Shown: piece after piece, positions 42,164 to 52,441 of the stretch
Layout: each line of letters begins with the position of its first letter
Position numbering within the stretch: position 1 is the stretch's first letter
NCBI RefSeq assembly: GCF_001999965.1
Contig: NZ_CP019646.1
Location: forward strand, 3,534,001-3,598,000
Direction of reading: 5' to 3'
Source: Limihaloglobus sulfuriphilus
GTDB taxonomy: Bacteria > Planctomycetota > Phycisphaerae > Sedimentisphaerales > Sedimentisphaeraceae
Length of the DNA stretch: 64,000 nt
The notes under the pieces: model-generated
What the model was told of the DNA's origin: nothing
The model's input: the letters and a program-made list of their open reading frames with translations, nothing else
Databases searched by the model: none
Made by a program: the position numbers and the translations under genes

Positions 42164-44002
42164 TTACCTTTGTCTTTGAGCGGCAGCCCGCTGCTTTTTG
42201 AGGTGTATCTGTATTACGGTGATATCCGCCGGGGTGATTCCGCCGATGCGTCCGGCCTGGCCGAGGTTATCCGGTTTGATTTCTGTTAGCCGCTCTTTGG
42301 CTTCGTAACGCAGATGCGAAACATTATAATAATCAAAAGCAGGGGGTATTTTTATGTTCTCAATGTTCCTGAAACTGTCTATAAGTTTCTGTTGTTTTTT
42401 TAGATAGCCCTGGTATCTGGCATCAATAAGCACCGATTCGAGTATCTCGGGTCTGGGGGCTAATTCTTTGATGAAGTCCTCATCTGCGAGGTTCTCGCCA
42501 AGCGGGTGCTGGTGCTGTCTTAGCAGCTGCCATAGTGATGAGCCGCCGCGTCTGGTGTGCTTAAGCCAGTTTTCGATCTCTGCGATAGTCTGGATTTTTT
42601 CTGTAAATCGTTTTTCCCGGGCCTTCTCCACGAGTCCAAGCTCAATACCCAGGCCGGTGAGCCGCCTGTCGGCATTGTCAGCCCGTAATGAAAGGCGGTA
42701 CTCCGCCCGTGAGGTAAACATCCTGTACGGCTCGACGAGGTGCCGCGTCAGCAAATCATCAATCATCACACCAATATACGCCTGATGGCGGCCGAGTGTA
42801 AACGGCTCGCTGCCGCGTGTTTTCAAAACGGCGTTTACCCCCGCCATCAGCCCCAGTGCCGCGGCTTCTTCGTAGCCGCTGGTTCCGTTTACCTGGCCGG
42901 CGAGGAACAGGCCGTCTATTTTCTTGGTTTCCAGGTTGATTTTCAGCTGCGTCTCCGCAGGGCAGTAGTCGTATTCGATGGCGTAGCCGTAGTGAACTAT
43001 CCGTGCATTTTCAAGCCCGGGTATCAGCGAGAGCATCTTTTCCTGAACGTCTTTGGGTACAGAAGTGCTTATGCCGTTGGGATATATTGTTGCCTGTGAG
43101 CGGTCTTCGGGCTCGAGGAAAATCTGGTGCTTATCTTTCTCTGGAAACCGGACGATTTTGGTCTCTATACTCGGGCAGTAACGCGGGCCGGTAGAGCCGA
43201 TCTGGCCGGTATAAAGCGGCGCTCGCTCGAGATTGTCCCGCAGTAGTTTATGGACATCGGGGTTTGTAAAGGTTATCCAGCAGGGAATCTGCTCGGTGTC
43301 TATCGAATCGTTCATAAAGGAAAACGGCACAGGTTTTTCGTCGCCGGGCTGTATCTGCGTTCTGGAAAAGTTCACCGTCTTTGTATCCACCCTTACCGGC
43401 GTGCCGGTCTTGAGCCGCTCAACGGTAAGCCCGAGTTTTCGCAGGCAGTCGCTCAGCTCGTTGCTCGCCGGCTCGCCGCGTCTGCCGCCGGCTATCTGTT
43501 CGGTGCCGATGTGCATCACTCCGCGAAGGAATGTGCCGGCTGTAATAACTGCCGTTTCGCCGCGGAACACCCTGCCGTCAAGGGTTTTAACGCCGATGAC
43601 TTTGCTGTTTTCGGTTAAAATCTCAGATGCGATACCCTCGGCGATAGTGAGGTTTTTCCGGTCGGCAAGATAGCTCTGTATCGTCTGCTTGTATTTTATT
43701 TTATCCGCCTGCGCCCGCGGGGATTGAACCGCCGGGCCCTTTGAACGGTTAAGCAGGCGGAACTGCAAACCGCTTGCGTCTATCGCCCTTGCCATAAGTC
43801 CGCCAAGGGCATCGATTTCCCGGGTAATCTGGCCCTTGCCCAGCCCCCCGATAGAGGGGTTGCAGCTCATCTCGCATATATTTTCAAACTTCATTGTAAT
43901 AAGCAGTGTCTGCGCACCCATCCTCGCCGCGGCGTCTGCCGCTTCGGCGCCGGCGTGTCCGCCGCCTATTACGATGCATTCATAATGTTGTTTATCAGGC
44001 AT
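42164..44002 (-). CDS. mnmG: tRNA uridine 5-carboxymethylaminomethyl modification enzyme MnmG (GidA), 612 aa
   Basis: An FAD-dependent protein that, with MnmE, modifies U34 of certain tRNAs. The N-terminal dinucleotide fold is CIVIGGGHAGAEAADAAARMG. Family blocks include CNPSIGGLGKGQITREIDALGG and LNRSKGPAVQSPRAQADK, VITAGTFLRGVMHIG and GLFLAGQVNGTSGYEEAAALG. The length is about normal (620-630). It is the last gene of the leftward purF-purM-mfd-ppiC-acpS-mnmG run, 23 bases after acpS. Confidence 0.95.
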   Translation of the reverse strand: MPDKQHYECIVIGGGHAGAEAADAAARMGAQTLLITMKFENICEMSCNPSIGGLGKGQITREIDALGGLMARAIDASGLQFRLLNRSKGPAVQSPRAQADKIKYKQTIQSYLADRKNLTIAEGIASEILTENSKVIGVKTLDGRVFRGETAVITAGTFLRGVMHIGTEQIAGGRRGEPASNELSDCLRKLGLTVERLKTGTPVRVDTKTVNFSRTQIQPGDEKPVPFSFMNDSIDTEQIPCWITFTNPDVHKLLRDNLERAPLYTGQIGSTGPRYCPSIETKIVRFPEKDKHQIFLEPEDRSQATIYPNGISTSVPKDVQEKMLSLIPGLENARIVHYGYAIEYDYCPAETQLKINLETKKIDGLFLAGQVNGTSGYEEAAALGLMAGVNAVLKTRGSEPFTLGRHQAYIGVMIDDLLTRHLVEPYRMFTSRAEYRLSLRADNADRRLTGLGIELGLVEKAREKRFTEKIQTIAEIENWLKHTRRGGSSLWQLLRQHQHPLGENLADEDFIKELAPRPEILESVLIDARYQGYLKKQQKLIDSFRNIENIKIPPAFDYYNVSHLRYEAKERLTEIKPDNLGQAGRIGGITPADITVIQIHLKKQRAAAQRQR

Positions 44003-44025
44003 GTGTTTTGTTTTGTGAGTTATAT

Positions 44026-44439
44026 TTATAAATTTTCAACAGCGGCTATAGCGATGGCGGTTGCCGCCGCGAAGCCCTGGTCATGGGTAATGCTTATTGA
44101 CACTTGGCAGATACCCATCTGCCCGGCCAGCTCAAGTGCCCTGCCAGACAGGGTTACCGAAGGCGCGCCGAGATGATCGTTTGTGATTTCGATATCCGTC
44201 CATTTCAATCCGTCCCGCAGACCGGTTCTGAGCAGTTTGAGTACGGCCTCTTTGGCGGCGAAACGTGCCGCGAACGTTTGGGCGGTTTTTTTTGATTTTC
44301 CGGCATATTCAATCTCTGCCGGCGTAAAGACCTTTTTCTTGAAATGCTCACCGTGCTTCTCGAGCATGGACTGTATCCTGGAGATAGATGTCAGGTCTAT
44401 TCCGTGATATATTTTGAGTTTGTCGTTTAAAGATGACAT
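44026..44439 (-). CDS. acpS: Holo-[acyl-carrier-protein] synthase, 137 aa
   Basis: Transfers the 4'-phosphopantetheine arm of CoA to apo-ACP. The AcpS signatures are seen: the magnesium-binding Asp in HGIDLTSISRI and Glu in FAARFAAKEAVLKLL, then VSISITHDQGFAAA near the C-terminus. The length is typical (about 125-135). It is seven bases downstream of the PPIase gene and 23 bases upstream of mnmG. Confidence 0.92.
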   Translation of the reverse strand: MSSLNDKLKIYHGIDLTSISRIQSMLEKHGEHFKKKVFTPAEIEYAGKSKKTAQTFAARFAAKEAVLKLLRTGLRDGLKWTDIEITNDHLGAPSVTLSGRALELAGQMGICQVSISITHDQGFAAATAIAIAAVENL

Positions 44440-44446
44440 ACAGGTC

Positions 44447-45604
44447 TTACCGGCTGCGGGCAGACTGGATTGACGTGATTATTACATAAGCCTGGTCTGC
44501 GCAGAACATTTTGAATGATTCGACACCCTGAATATTGGACTGCTTTATCAGGTTCTGTGTATATTCCTGAATTGCCTCGTTTCGCCTTTTTTCAAGTATC
44601 ATCGATTCCAGCCGTCCGTAAACATCATCAAGAGGTGTGTATTCTTCGAGCTGTTTCTGTTTCATCTTGAGTATGAATACATTGTCGCCTTTCTCAATGA
44701 TACGGGAAATCTCGCCCGCGTCGAGCCTTGCCAGCTCATCATCAATAGCGTTATACGGTTCTGCAAGCGAGCCAATCTCGTTGAGCTTCCAGTAGCCGCC
44801 GGATTCGGCCTTGATGCCGTTTGACATTTCAGTAACGAGTTTTTCAAAGTCCTCGCCGCTGACCGCTCTGTGGTATATCTCTTTGGCCGTCTCGAGCGCC
44901 TTTTGTTTTGGGTTTTCAACACCCTCTTTTCTGAATTCGTCGGCCTTTATGTGTGCCATGTTGAACTCGATGAAGGTCTCTAAGGGGAACAGCTCATCCC
45001 TTGTTTCCATATACATTTCTACAACTTCATCGCGGGAGACTTTTTCATTAAAAATGAGTTTTTCGCCCAGGTAACTTTGTATTACCATCATTCGTTTCTG
45101 ATAATCCCTGAACGTTTTCCAGGTAAATCCGTTTCTCTCAAGTACCTGCTGTGCTTTGTAATAGTTGCCGCCGTTATTGGCTACAAATTTTTTCCGCTCA
45201 TGTTCAACCGCTTTGTCCAGTTTGCCCTCATCTTCAAATATCTCCGCCGGCACAGAGGCCTTCGCGGCTGAATACAAGAGAATATCTCCAATCTTCTGAT
45301 CGGTTATCATGTCTATAAACGGTCTTGCCTGTTTGCGGAACTCCTGGAGGTCTGGATCTTCAGGCAGGGCAGTTGTGTTTATATTCTGCAAAAATTCCCT
45401 TACTATTTCGTCCGAGCTTATGACCTCGTCCTTAACCGCGATTGTCAGGCTGCCGGTCGGTTTGGGCAGGTCTGTCCGCTTTGAATACGGCAGGTTTTTG
45501 AGCTCTTGGTCTGTGTATTTCTGGTCTTTCTTACAGCCGGAGATACCAAACGCGGTCAAAACAGCTAAGGACAGCAGTAAACATTTTAAGATAATTCGCG
45601 ACAT
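44447..45604 (-). CDS. Periplasmic lipoprotein peptidyl-prolyl isomerase (PpiC/SurA-like), 385 aa
   Basis: A folding helper for exported proteins. A lipoprotein signal (LLSLAVLTAFGISGC) puts the lipidated Cys at residue 24. A helical SurA-N-like region follows (about 60-210), then a parvulin domain at residues about 220-320 (FIEFNMAHIKADEF, AVSGEDFEKLVTEMSNG, GYWKLNEIGSLAEPYNAIDDEL, GDNVFILKMKQK). A C-terminal helix ends the protein. It sits between mfd (52 bases upstream) and acpS. In an organism with this many exported proteins, it is likely to be used in the periplasm. Confidence 0.82.
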   Translation of the reverse strand: MSRIILKCLLLSLAVLTAFGISGCKKDQKYTDQELKNLPYSKRTDLPKPTGSLTIAVKDEVISSDEIVREFLQNINTTALPEDPDLQEFRKQARPFIDMITDQKIGDILLYSAAKASVPAEIFEDEGKLDKAVEHERKKFVANNGGNYYKAQQVLERNGFTWKTFRDYQKRMMVIQSYLGEKLIFNEKVSRDEVVEMYMETRDELFPLETFIEFNMAHIKADEFRKEGVENPKQKALETAKEIYHRAVSGEDFEKLVTEMSNGIKAESGGYWKLNEIGSLAEPYNAIDDELARLDAGEISRIIEKGDNVFILKMKQKQLEEYTPLDDVYGRLESMILEKRRNEAIQEYTQNLIKQSNIQGVESFKMFCADQAYVIITSIQSARSR

Positions 45605-45656
45605 AATAAATTCCTTGGGATATATTTCATTAAATTTGGGACATATTATATGCTTT

Positions 45657-48600
45657 TTAGCGTTTTTGGCTAAGAATTTTTCTCAAAATACTGATAAGAG
45701 TCTCCGGCTCCATCGCGGCAGGCTTAAATTCAAGATGAATTGTGTAGGGGTCGATTATCTTTACCTTTGCTGAAGTTCTGGCAAAGAGTCCGCCCGAATC
45801 GGATACCGTTCTTGGATTATTACGCGGAAAAGTGAACACAACGCTGTTTCCTGAAAGTGTTATGCTCTTTATTTGCCACTTCGAGGCCAGCAGCCTTATC
45901 TGGGCGGTGTCAATTATCCTTCTAACCTGAACCGGAACGGGGCCGTAAATGTCCTTGAGCTGCTCGTGAAGCCTTGTAAGGTCTTCTGTTTCAGGGCTTT
46001 CAGCGATTTTACGGTATATTTCCATCCTCTGGGCATCTGAGGGGATATAGCTTCTGGGTATGTAGTCGGGCATTCCGAGATTGACTGCCGCCATCGGTGA
46101 TGTTATTACAGGTTCTCCTTTTAGCTGTTTGACCGCATTGCTCAACAGCCTGCTGTAAAGCTCAAAGCCAACGGTGTTTATGTGCCCTGACTGCTCGGGG
46201 CCAAGTATGTTGCCCGCGCCGCGTATTTCCAAATCGCGAAGCGCTATCTTGAATCCAGCTCCCAGATGTGAGTATTCCTCTATCGCCTTGAGCCGGCGGG
46301 CGGCAACCGGACGGATTGGCCGCTCCGGCGGTATTAGGAGGTGGGCGTACGCCTTGTTGCGGTATCTGCCGACACGCCCCCGGAGCTGATGGAGCTGGGC
46401 GAGGCCGAATCTGTCGGAATTGTTGATGATTATCGTGTTGGCGTTGGGGATATCCAGCCCGGATTCTATGATTGTCGTGCTTACAAGTATGTCGGCCTTA
46501 CCCAGCACGAACTTTGTCATTGCCTTTTCGAGCTTGCTCTTTGGCATCTGTCCGTGAGCGATTTCAACTGAAGCGTTCGGCACAAGCCGGCATATCCGGT
46601 TGGCGTATTTTTCGATATCTTTTACCCTGTTATGAAGAAAATACACCTGGCCCTCTCTGCTCAGTTCCCGCAGAAGTGCCTTTTTTACCGCCTCATCGCT
46701 GTACCGTTCCACCACGGTCGTAATGCTTCTGCGGTCGAGCGGTGGTGTCTGCAGCGAGCTGATATCCCGCAGGCCGATAAGCGACATATGCAGCGTACGC
46801 GGTATTGGCGTGGCAGTCATCGTAAGTATATCAACGTTTGCCCGCAGCATTTTGAGCTTTTCCTTGTGGGCGACGCCGAATCGCTGCTCCTCATCGATTA
46901 TAATCAGCCCGAGGTTTGAAAATGTGATGTCCTTGCTCAAAATCCGGTGAGTGCCGATGAGAATGTCGAGCTGTCCGCGGGCAGTTTCGTTTATGATTCT
47001 CCGTTTTTCAAGAGGTGTGGTAAACCTGTTCAAAACACCTATTGATACCGGATAGTCCGCGAACCTCTGGGCAAAGGTGCGCCCGTGCTGGGCACAAAGC
47101 ACAGTTGTCGGCACAAGCAGGGCTACCTGCATTCCGGATTGAACCGCCTTAAACGCCGCACGCATTGCCAGTTCGGTCTTGCCGTAGCCTACGTCGCCGC
47201 ACAAAAGCCTGTCCATCGGCCTCTCGGTTATCATGTCCTCTTTTATCTGATGAATGGCGGTTATCTGGTCTGCGGTTTCCTGGTATGGAAAGGTCTCCTC
47301 GAATTCAAGCTGCCAGTCGTTATCAGGGTCGAATCTGATGCCGCTGTTGCCCTGTCGCTTTGCCTGTAATTCAAGAAGCTCCGCCGCCATATCTTTGAGC
47401 GAATCGGAAACGTTCTGTTTCTGGTTTTCCCATTTGCGGGTACCGATTTTGCTCAGCTTTGGCTCGGCTCCGGCAGCCCCGATATATTTATGTACAAGCG
47501 AAATGTGTTTTACCGGCACGTGAATTGTAACTTCGTCGGCGAATTTCAGTGTCAGAAATTCAGATTTGCCGCCGCCGGAATCCATCTCGGTTATCCCCAT
47601 GTACCTGCCGATGCCGTAGCTCAAATGCACAACCAGGTCGAGAGGTTTCAAATCCAGCGGGCTTTCAACCGGGATTCCCTGATGCGATGCCCTTATTCGC
47701 CGTCTCAGCGAGTACTGGCCGAAAACCTCATGATGGGCGATGAATATTTTCGGCATCTCCGGCAGAATAAATCCCGCAGAGATATCTCCGACACGAAGAG
47801 CGAAATTTTTCGGTAAAACCAGCTTTTGTTCGGTGAATATCTCGCTGACACGTTTTCTCTCCGCCTCGTTGCGGCAGAAAAACTCAATATCTGTTCCTTC
47901 GCCGGCTCTCTTGTAAAGCGATTGCAGGGTGTCCTTGTGTCCGGAGAAGAAATCCTTCGAGTCGGTCTTGTATTCCTGTACCGATTCAACATTTAGGCGT
48001 ATCGATTTTGGGGCTCCGGAACCGAAGCTGCTTAGATGAACGGTGTCGAAGCCGTTTAGTTTTTCTGCGATCTGCCGCCAGGAAAAGAGCTCAACGCCGC
48101 TGAGCCGTGAACAGAAAAGCTCTGCCACTTCCTGCACCGAAGCGGGTTCCTGGAGTATTATTATTGTATCCCGAGCCAGCAGCTCGAGCATCTGTATCGA
48201 TTTTGCCAGGCTGGTTGAAGGGGTTGGCGGGGTTATGCTCACAGCGGCGACATCTCCCCCGGAGAGCTGTGTGTCAAGGTCAAAGGGGCGGATGCTTTCG
48301 ATAACATCGCCGAAGAATTCTATCCTGACAGGCGGAGAATCAATCCCCGCAGTTTTCGGGCCGCCGCCCTTGAGCTGGGTATTCGAGCAGAAAATATCTA
48401 TTATACCGCCGCGATGGGCAAACTGGCCGGGAATATCGACACGGTCAATGCTTTCAAATCCGCTGTCCGTAAGCCATTCAATGATCAGCTCAAACTCAAT
48501 GCTCTGGCCGACGGAAAGATTCAAAGAAGATTTTTTCAGACTCTCCGGAGAGGGCAGCGGCTGACAAAGCGCCTGCACGGGCGTGAATATAGCCGGTTTA

Positions 48601-48944
48601 TCTTTGCCGCCTGATTTGAGCTCATCAAGTTTGAGGGCGATGGAAATCCGCTCTGATCCGGTTTCGTCGGCTGACTCGGTTAGATCCGGCTCAGATTCCC
48701 ATGCGGGAAAATATATTCCGCTGCGGCCGGTAAGTGCGGGCATATCTTCGCAGAGATTCTCCGATGTTTCGATGTGAGGGCTGATAATACATACCGCACG
48801 TTTGGTGCTTGTATTTAAAATGTCAGCAAGAAGCGAAGGAAACGAACCCCATGATCCCTCCGCAAAAAAAAGCTCAGGCTTTTCACCCTGTTTTTTCAGT
48901 GAGCGGCAGAGCTTGTTAATAGATTTTAGTCTGCCATAGTTCAA
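45657..48944 (-). CDS. mfd: Transcription-repair coupling factor Mfd, 1,095 aa
   Basis: Removes RNA polymerase stalled at DNA lesions and recruits UvrA. The N-terminal UvrB-like region covers about 1-350. The RNA-polymerase-interacting domain (PLDLVVHLSYGIGRYMGITE) is near residue 440. The RecG-like translocase carries Walker A LLCGDVGYGKTELAMRAA, the DEEQ box IIDEEQRFGVAHKE, TATPIPRTLHMSL and the late helicase motif QLRGRVGR. The C-terminal D7 domain is present (LYSRLLSNAVKQLKGE onward). The start is TTG at 48944; no better start is seen. It sits 17 bases after purM in the same operon. Confidence 0.95.
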   Translation of the reverse strand: MNYGRLKSINKLCRSLKKQGEKPELFFAEGSWGSFPSLLADILNTSTKRAVCIISPHIETSENLCEDMPALTGRSGIYFPAWESEPDLTESADETGSERISIALKLDELKSGGKDKPAIFTPVQALCQPLPSPESLKKSSLNLSVGQSIEFELIIEWLTDSGFESIDRVDIPGQFAHRGGIIDIFCSNTQLKGGGPKTAGIDSPPVRIEFFGDVIESIRPFDLDTQLSGGDVAAVSITPPTPSTSLAKSIQMLELLARDTIIILQEPASVQEVAELFCSRLSGVELFSWRQIAEKLNGFDTVHLSSFGSGAPKSIRLNVESVQEYKTDSKDFFSGHKDTLQSLYKRAGEGTDIEFFCRNEAERKRVSEIFTEQKLVLPKNFALRVGDISAGFILPEMPKIFIAHHEVFGQYSLRRRIRASHQGIPVESPLDLKPLDLVVHLSYGIGRYMGITEMDSGGGKSEFLTLKFADEVTIHVPVKHISLVHKYIGAAGAEPKLSKIGTRKWENQKQNVSDSLKDMAAELLELQAKRQGNSGIRFDPDNDWQLEFEETFPYQETADQITAIHQIKEDMITERPMDRLLCGDVGYGKTELAMRAAFKAVQSGMQVALLVPTTVLCAQHGRTFAQRFADYPVSIGVLNRFTTPLEKRRIINETARGQLDILIGTHRILSKDITFSNLGLIIIDEEQRFGVAHKEKLKMLRANVDILTMTATPIPRTLHMSLIGLRDISSLQTPPLDRRSITTVVERYSDEAVKKALLRELSREGQVYFLHNRVKDIEKYANRICRLVPNASVEIAHGQMPKSKLEKAMTKFVLGKADILVSTTIIESGLDIPNANTIIINNSDRFGLAQLHQLRGRVGRYRNKAYAHLLIPPERPIRPVAARRLKAIEEYSHLGAGFKIALRDLEIRGAGNILGPEQSGHINTVGFELYSRLLSNAVKQLKGEPVITSPMAAVNLGMPDYIPRSYIPSDAQRMEIYRKIAESPETEDLTRLHEQLKDIYGPVPVQVRRIIDTAQIRLLASKWQIKSITLSGNSVVFTFPRNNPRTVSDSGGLFARTSAKVKIIDPYTIHLEFKPAAMEPETLISILRKILSQKR

Positions 48945-48961
48945 TTTAGATATCGTTGTTC

Positions 48962-50026
48962 CTAAATGAGTTTCACTTTTCTGCCGCCGGGCTCAATCGT
49001 GCCGATACGGTAAACTCTTTGTCCTTGAGCGGCTAACTTTTTACTGATATTTTCAGCTTCATCTGCATCAACAGCCATAACATAGCCGATTCCCATGTTA
49101 AAGACCCTGAACATCTCCCTCTCTTCAACGGGGCCGAGTTTTTCAAGCCATTTAAATATCTCCGGCACGTCCCAGCTGCCGCGATCGATTACCGCGTCGC
49201 AGTTCTCCGGCAGTACGCGGGGGATGTTGCCCACCAGGCCGCCGCCGGTTATGTGTGCCATCGCATGTATGGGGCATTTGTCGGGATACTGTTCAAGCAG
49301 TTTCACTATCGGTTGGACGTATATCCGTGTCGGCTCAAGCAGGGCGCTGCCAAGGGTTTTGCCGCCCAGCTCGCTGACAGTGTCCTTGATGCCGAGTTGT
49401 GCCTTTTCAAAGCATATCTTGCGGACAAGCGAAAATCCGTTTGAATGGATTCCGCTCGAAGCCAGCCCCAGCAAAACATCTCCCGGTCTGGCGGCGTCGC
49501 CCTTTATTATCCTGTCCCGCTCGACCACGCCGACGGCGAAGCCTGCCATATCAAATTCATTTTTCGAGTAGAGATCCGGCATCTCCGCCGTTTCACCGCC
49601 GATAAGTGCGCAGCCGGCTTCTTCACATGCCTTTGCTATGCCTGAGACCATCTCTGCCACACGTTCGGGGTCCAGCTTGTCAACCGCCAGATAATCGAGG
49701 AAAAACAGCGGCTCGGCTCCCATGACTATCATATCGTTGACGCTCATTGCCACCAGGTCTGTGCCGACTGTGTCAAATTTCTGCATCTCTTTGGCAAGTA
49801 TAACCTTTGTCCCGACCCCGTCAGTGCAGGAGACCAGAACCGGATTTTTATAATTTTTTTTGAAATCTGGAGAGTTTTCCAGGCTGAAAAGCCCTGCGAA
49901 TCCGCCGTGCAGATTTATTACCCGAGGCGAGTGAGTCCTGGCGACGGAATCCTTTATCCGTTCAACCATTCTGTCGTTAGCGTCGATGCTTACGCCGGAT
50001 TGTTCATAGCTGAGGTACTCACTCAT
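48962..50026 (-). CDS. purM: Phosphoribosylformylglycinamidine cyclo-ligase, 354 aa
   Basis: Makes aminoimidazole ribonucleotide in purine synthesis, using ATP. Seen are VSCTDGVGTKVILAKEM, GTDLVAMSVNDMIVMGAEPLFFLDY, ALIGGETAEMPDLY, LLGLASSGIHSNGFSLVRKI and AHITGGGLVGNIPR, all standard PurM blocks. The ATG at 50026 is used; the frame continues upstream only through purF sequence read in another frame. The start overlaps the purF stop by eight bases, so translation is coupled. Confidence 0.95.
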   Translation of the reverse strand: MSEYLSYEQSGVSIDANDRMVERIKDSVARTHSPRVINLHGGFAGLFSLENSPDFKKNYKNPVLVSCTDGVGTKVILAKEMQKFDTVGTDLVAMSVNDMIVMGAEPLFFLDYLAVDKLDPERVAEMVSGIAKACEEAGCALIGGETAEMPDLYSKNEFDMAGFAVGVVERDRIIKGDAARPGDVLLGLASSGIHSNGFSLVRKICFEKAQLGIKDTVSELGGKTLGSALLEPTRIYVQPIVKLLEQYPDKCPIHAMAHITGGGLVGNIPRVLPENCDAVIDRGSWDVPEIFKWLEKLGPVEEREMFRVFNMGIGYVMAVDADEAENISKKLAAQGQRVYRIGTIEPGGRKVKLI

Positions 50027-51467
50027 TCTCAATCTCCAGGTCTTCAAAGAGGTTTCTCTGGTAGCGTTCCATGGAGTATTTTCCGCCCTGGCTGTAGGTG
50101 GGCACCTTGTAGTTTCCGTCCCAGCATGCCGTGCAGAATGATTTTGCCGGCTGATCCATGCATCCAACCATACCCTCAAGCGAGATATACCCCAAAGAGT
50201 CAGCTCCGAGGAAGCCTCTCAGCTCTTCGATATTCATTTTGTTGGCTATAAGCTCGTCTTTTGTTGGAAAATCAACACCGTAGAAACACGGGAATTTAAC
50301 CGGCGGGCAGCAGATTCGGATATGCACCTCTTTGGCGCCGTTTTCGCGAAGGCTTTGAATTTTGCCCTTTGTGGTATTGCCCCTGACGATAGAGTCATCA
50401 ACCACCACAACCCGTTTGCCGTCAACCACTTCTCTGACAATGGCGAGCTTGAGTTTGATTGCCTGCTTCCGCAGTTCATCCGAAGGCGCTATAAACGAGC
50501 GGCCGACATAGTGGCTCCGCACAAATCCCATTTCAAAGGGTATTGAGCTCTCGTGAGAAAACCCTATTGCCGCGGCTGTGCCCGAATCGGGTATCGGGAT
50601 CACAACATCGGCCTCTGCCGGATGTTCTTTGGCGAGCTGCCGGCCCATTTTTTTGCGGGAGATGTAAACATTCTCGCCGAATATCTTGCTGTTCTGCCTG
50701 GCAAAGTAAACATTCTCAAAGATGCACTGGGCCAGTTCCGGTTTCTTCTCGGCAAATCGTCTGCTGGAAATCCCGTTTTCGTCAATACTTACGATTTCTC
50801 CGGGTTCAACATCCCTGACAAATTCCGCCTCGATCGCTTCAAATGCGCAGCTCTCGCTGGCGACGCAGTACCTGCCCGACTTCGTTTTGCCGATTGACAG
50901 AGGCCGTATGCCGTAGGGGTCGCGGGCGGCTTCGATCCGGTCGGTGAACATCATAAGGACGCAGAAAGCGCCTTGAAGATGGCCCAGAACATGGGCTATT
51001 GGGTCGGGCTTGATGACATGCGTTGGTTTGGCAAGCAGGTGTATGATGGTTTCCGTGTCATTGGTGGATTTAAAAATGCTGCCGTACGCCTCGTATTCAT
51101 CTCTTAACAGAGACGCGTTGGTGAGGTTGCCGTTATGGGCTATGGCAATGCTGCCCTGGGAGTATTCAGCTATCTGCGGCTGGGCGTTGTGGATACTGCT
51201 TGAGCCGGAGGTTGAGTATCTTACATGACCGATGGCGCCTTTGCAGTTTCTCGTCAGCCGCGGCAGGACGTCGCGTGTCGGGCGGAATACCCTGCCGACA
51301 GTTCCCATGCCGGTAAAACCGTTGATTTCTTCACCGGTTGTCGAGGCGATCCCGGCAGATTCCTGGCCGCGATGCTGAAGGCTGAAAAGCCCCAGATAAG
51401 TTTTGTTTACGCTTTCAGGGCCGTCCCAGATCCCGAAAACACCGCATTCTTCTTTGATATTTGACAT
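50019..51467 (-). CDS. purF: Amidophosphoribosyltransferase, 482 aa
   Basis: The first committed step of purine synthesis. The N-terminal nucleophile Cys is residue 8 in MSNIKEECGVFGIWDG, so a short propeptide must be removed as in the B. subtilis type. LQHRGQESAGIA and GHVRYSTSGSSSIHNAQP follow in the glutaminase domain. The PRPP loop is VVVDDSIVRGNTTKGKIQ. Cys residues in RICCPPVKFPCFYG and FCTACW fit the [4Fe-4S] class. It heads the leftward operon with purM, mfd, ppiC, acpS and mnmG. Confidence 0.95.
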   Translation of the reverse strand: MSNIKEECGVFGIWDGPESVNKTYLGLFSLQHRGQESAGIASTTGEEINGFTGMGTVGRVFRPTRDVLPRLTRNCKGAIGHVRYSTSGSSSIHNAQPQIAEYSQGSIAIAHNGNLTNASLLRDEYEAYGSIFKSTNDTETIIHLLAKPTHVIKPDPIAHVLGHLQGAFCVLMMFTDRIEAARDPYGIRPLSIGKTKSGRYCVASESCAFEAIEAEFVRDVEPGEIVSIDENGISSRRFAEKKPELAQCIFENVYFARQNSKIFGENVYISRKKMGRQLAKEHPAEADVVIPIPDSGTAAAIGFSHESSIPFEMGFVRSHYVGRSFIAPSDELRKQAIKLKLAIVREVVDGKRVVVVDDSIVRGNTTKGKIQSLRENGAKEVHIRICCPPVKFPCFYGVDFPTKDELIANKMNIEELRGFLGADSLGYISLEGMVGCMDQPAKSFCTACWDGNYKVPTYSQGGKYSMERYQRNLFEDLEIENE

Positions 51468-52111
51468 TTAGTATTCTTAAAAAATTGGTTGATGATTATG
51501 AAAAAAGTCAATATACAGCGATAAGGGGTGAAAGTCAACTCTGTTGAGCTCTTTATGATCCAAAAATACAATATTATTTTAATGCCTGCTGCCCCTGCCT
51601 GTTCCGTATTCCCTTTTGACGAATGCCTGACAGCAACCCTTGCCGGCTTTTACGCGTAAATACTTTTAAAAAAGTATCTTACAAACAAAATACGCCATGG
51701 AATCAAAATTCCCTGAATTTCACAGTTGTTACCGCTAATTTCGTACGCTATAATAAATTACGTATCAGAGAATTCAGGTTGAAATTTGCTCGCCTTATTA
51801 CTTCCGATTCCAGCCTGGTGAACAAAAAGCGGACTCGTCGGACTTGGTCTTTTGGATTAAATTGAAACATTATTGCCGGCAAACAGAGGAGCCGCCGTGC
51901 TCTCCGTGGTGAAAAAGAATTGAAACCACAGAGAGCACAGAGAAAGACAACATAGTATGGCAACTAAATAATAATTAAAATATTCTCCGTGTCCTCCGTG
52001 CCCTCCGTGGTGAATTAAAAAGAATTTGAAACCACAGAGACCACAGAGATCGCAGAGAAAACAACAAAGTATGACAACTAAATAAAAATTAAAATATTCT
52101 CCGTGTCCTGA
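51468..52111. repeat. Upstream region of purF and left part of the CACAGAG/CTCCGTG tandem array
   Basis: No gene is seen. From about 51898, units of roughly 105-120 bases repeat: CCACAGAG-type blocks, AAAGACAACAAAGTATGGCAA-like middle bases, then TTCTCCGTGTCCTCCGTGGTG. The unit starting at about 52040 is cut at CT (52110-52111) by an IS110-family element and resumes after 53723. Confidence 0.85.
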
Positions 52112-52441
52112 TATGGAACGACCTTTGTCAATAGTTTTAATGAGATTATATTTACTTTTTTTTAAATTTTACATATCTTATTTTAATGACGCATGATAGC
52201 GTGGGATTCTTCGACGTTGATTCAGTCTGATATACGTGGATTAGCTTTTGGCCAGAGCCGACATTGAAATACTCCGTCGCAAACCTTGCTTTCTACGGGC
52301 ATGAGTCAGACTTACCGATAAGGCATATCTGTCATATAGGACAATCGCAAGTGGTTTTTTCGTACCCACGCCACCATTTGTCATGTTTTTCTGTATTAAA
52401 TTTTAAATGTTTTTTTCCCAGGGTGATAAAAAGTATATGAA
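52112..52441 (-). ncRNA. Candidate IS110/IS1111 guide (bridge/seek) RNA region
   Basis: In IS1111-type elements the guide RNA is encoded between the transposase stop and the right end; here that segment is 330 bases without a frame. On the plus strand it contains AGGACA (52340-52345, complement TGTCCT) and CTCCGT (52274-52279). These match the left and right halves of the target GTGTC-CT-CCGTGG, each including the CT core. Such six-base matches can occur by chance, so assignment as guides is tentative. A TTGACA (minus strand, 52129-52134) near the end could form a junction promoter after circularisation. Confidence 0.4.
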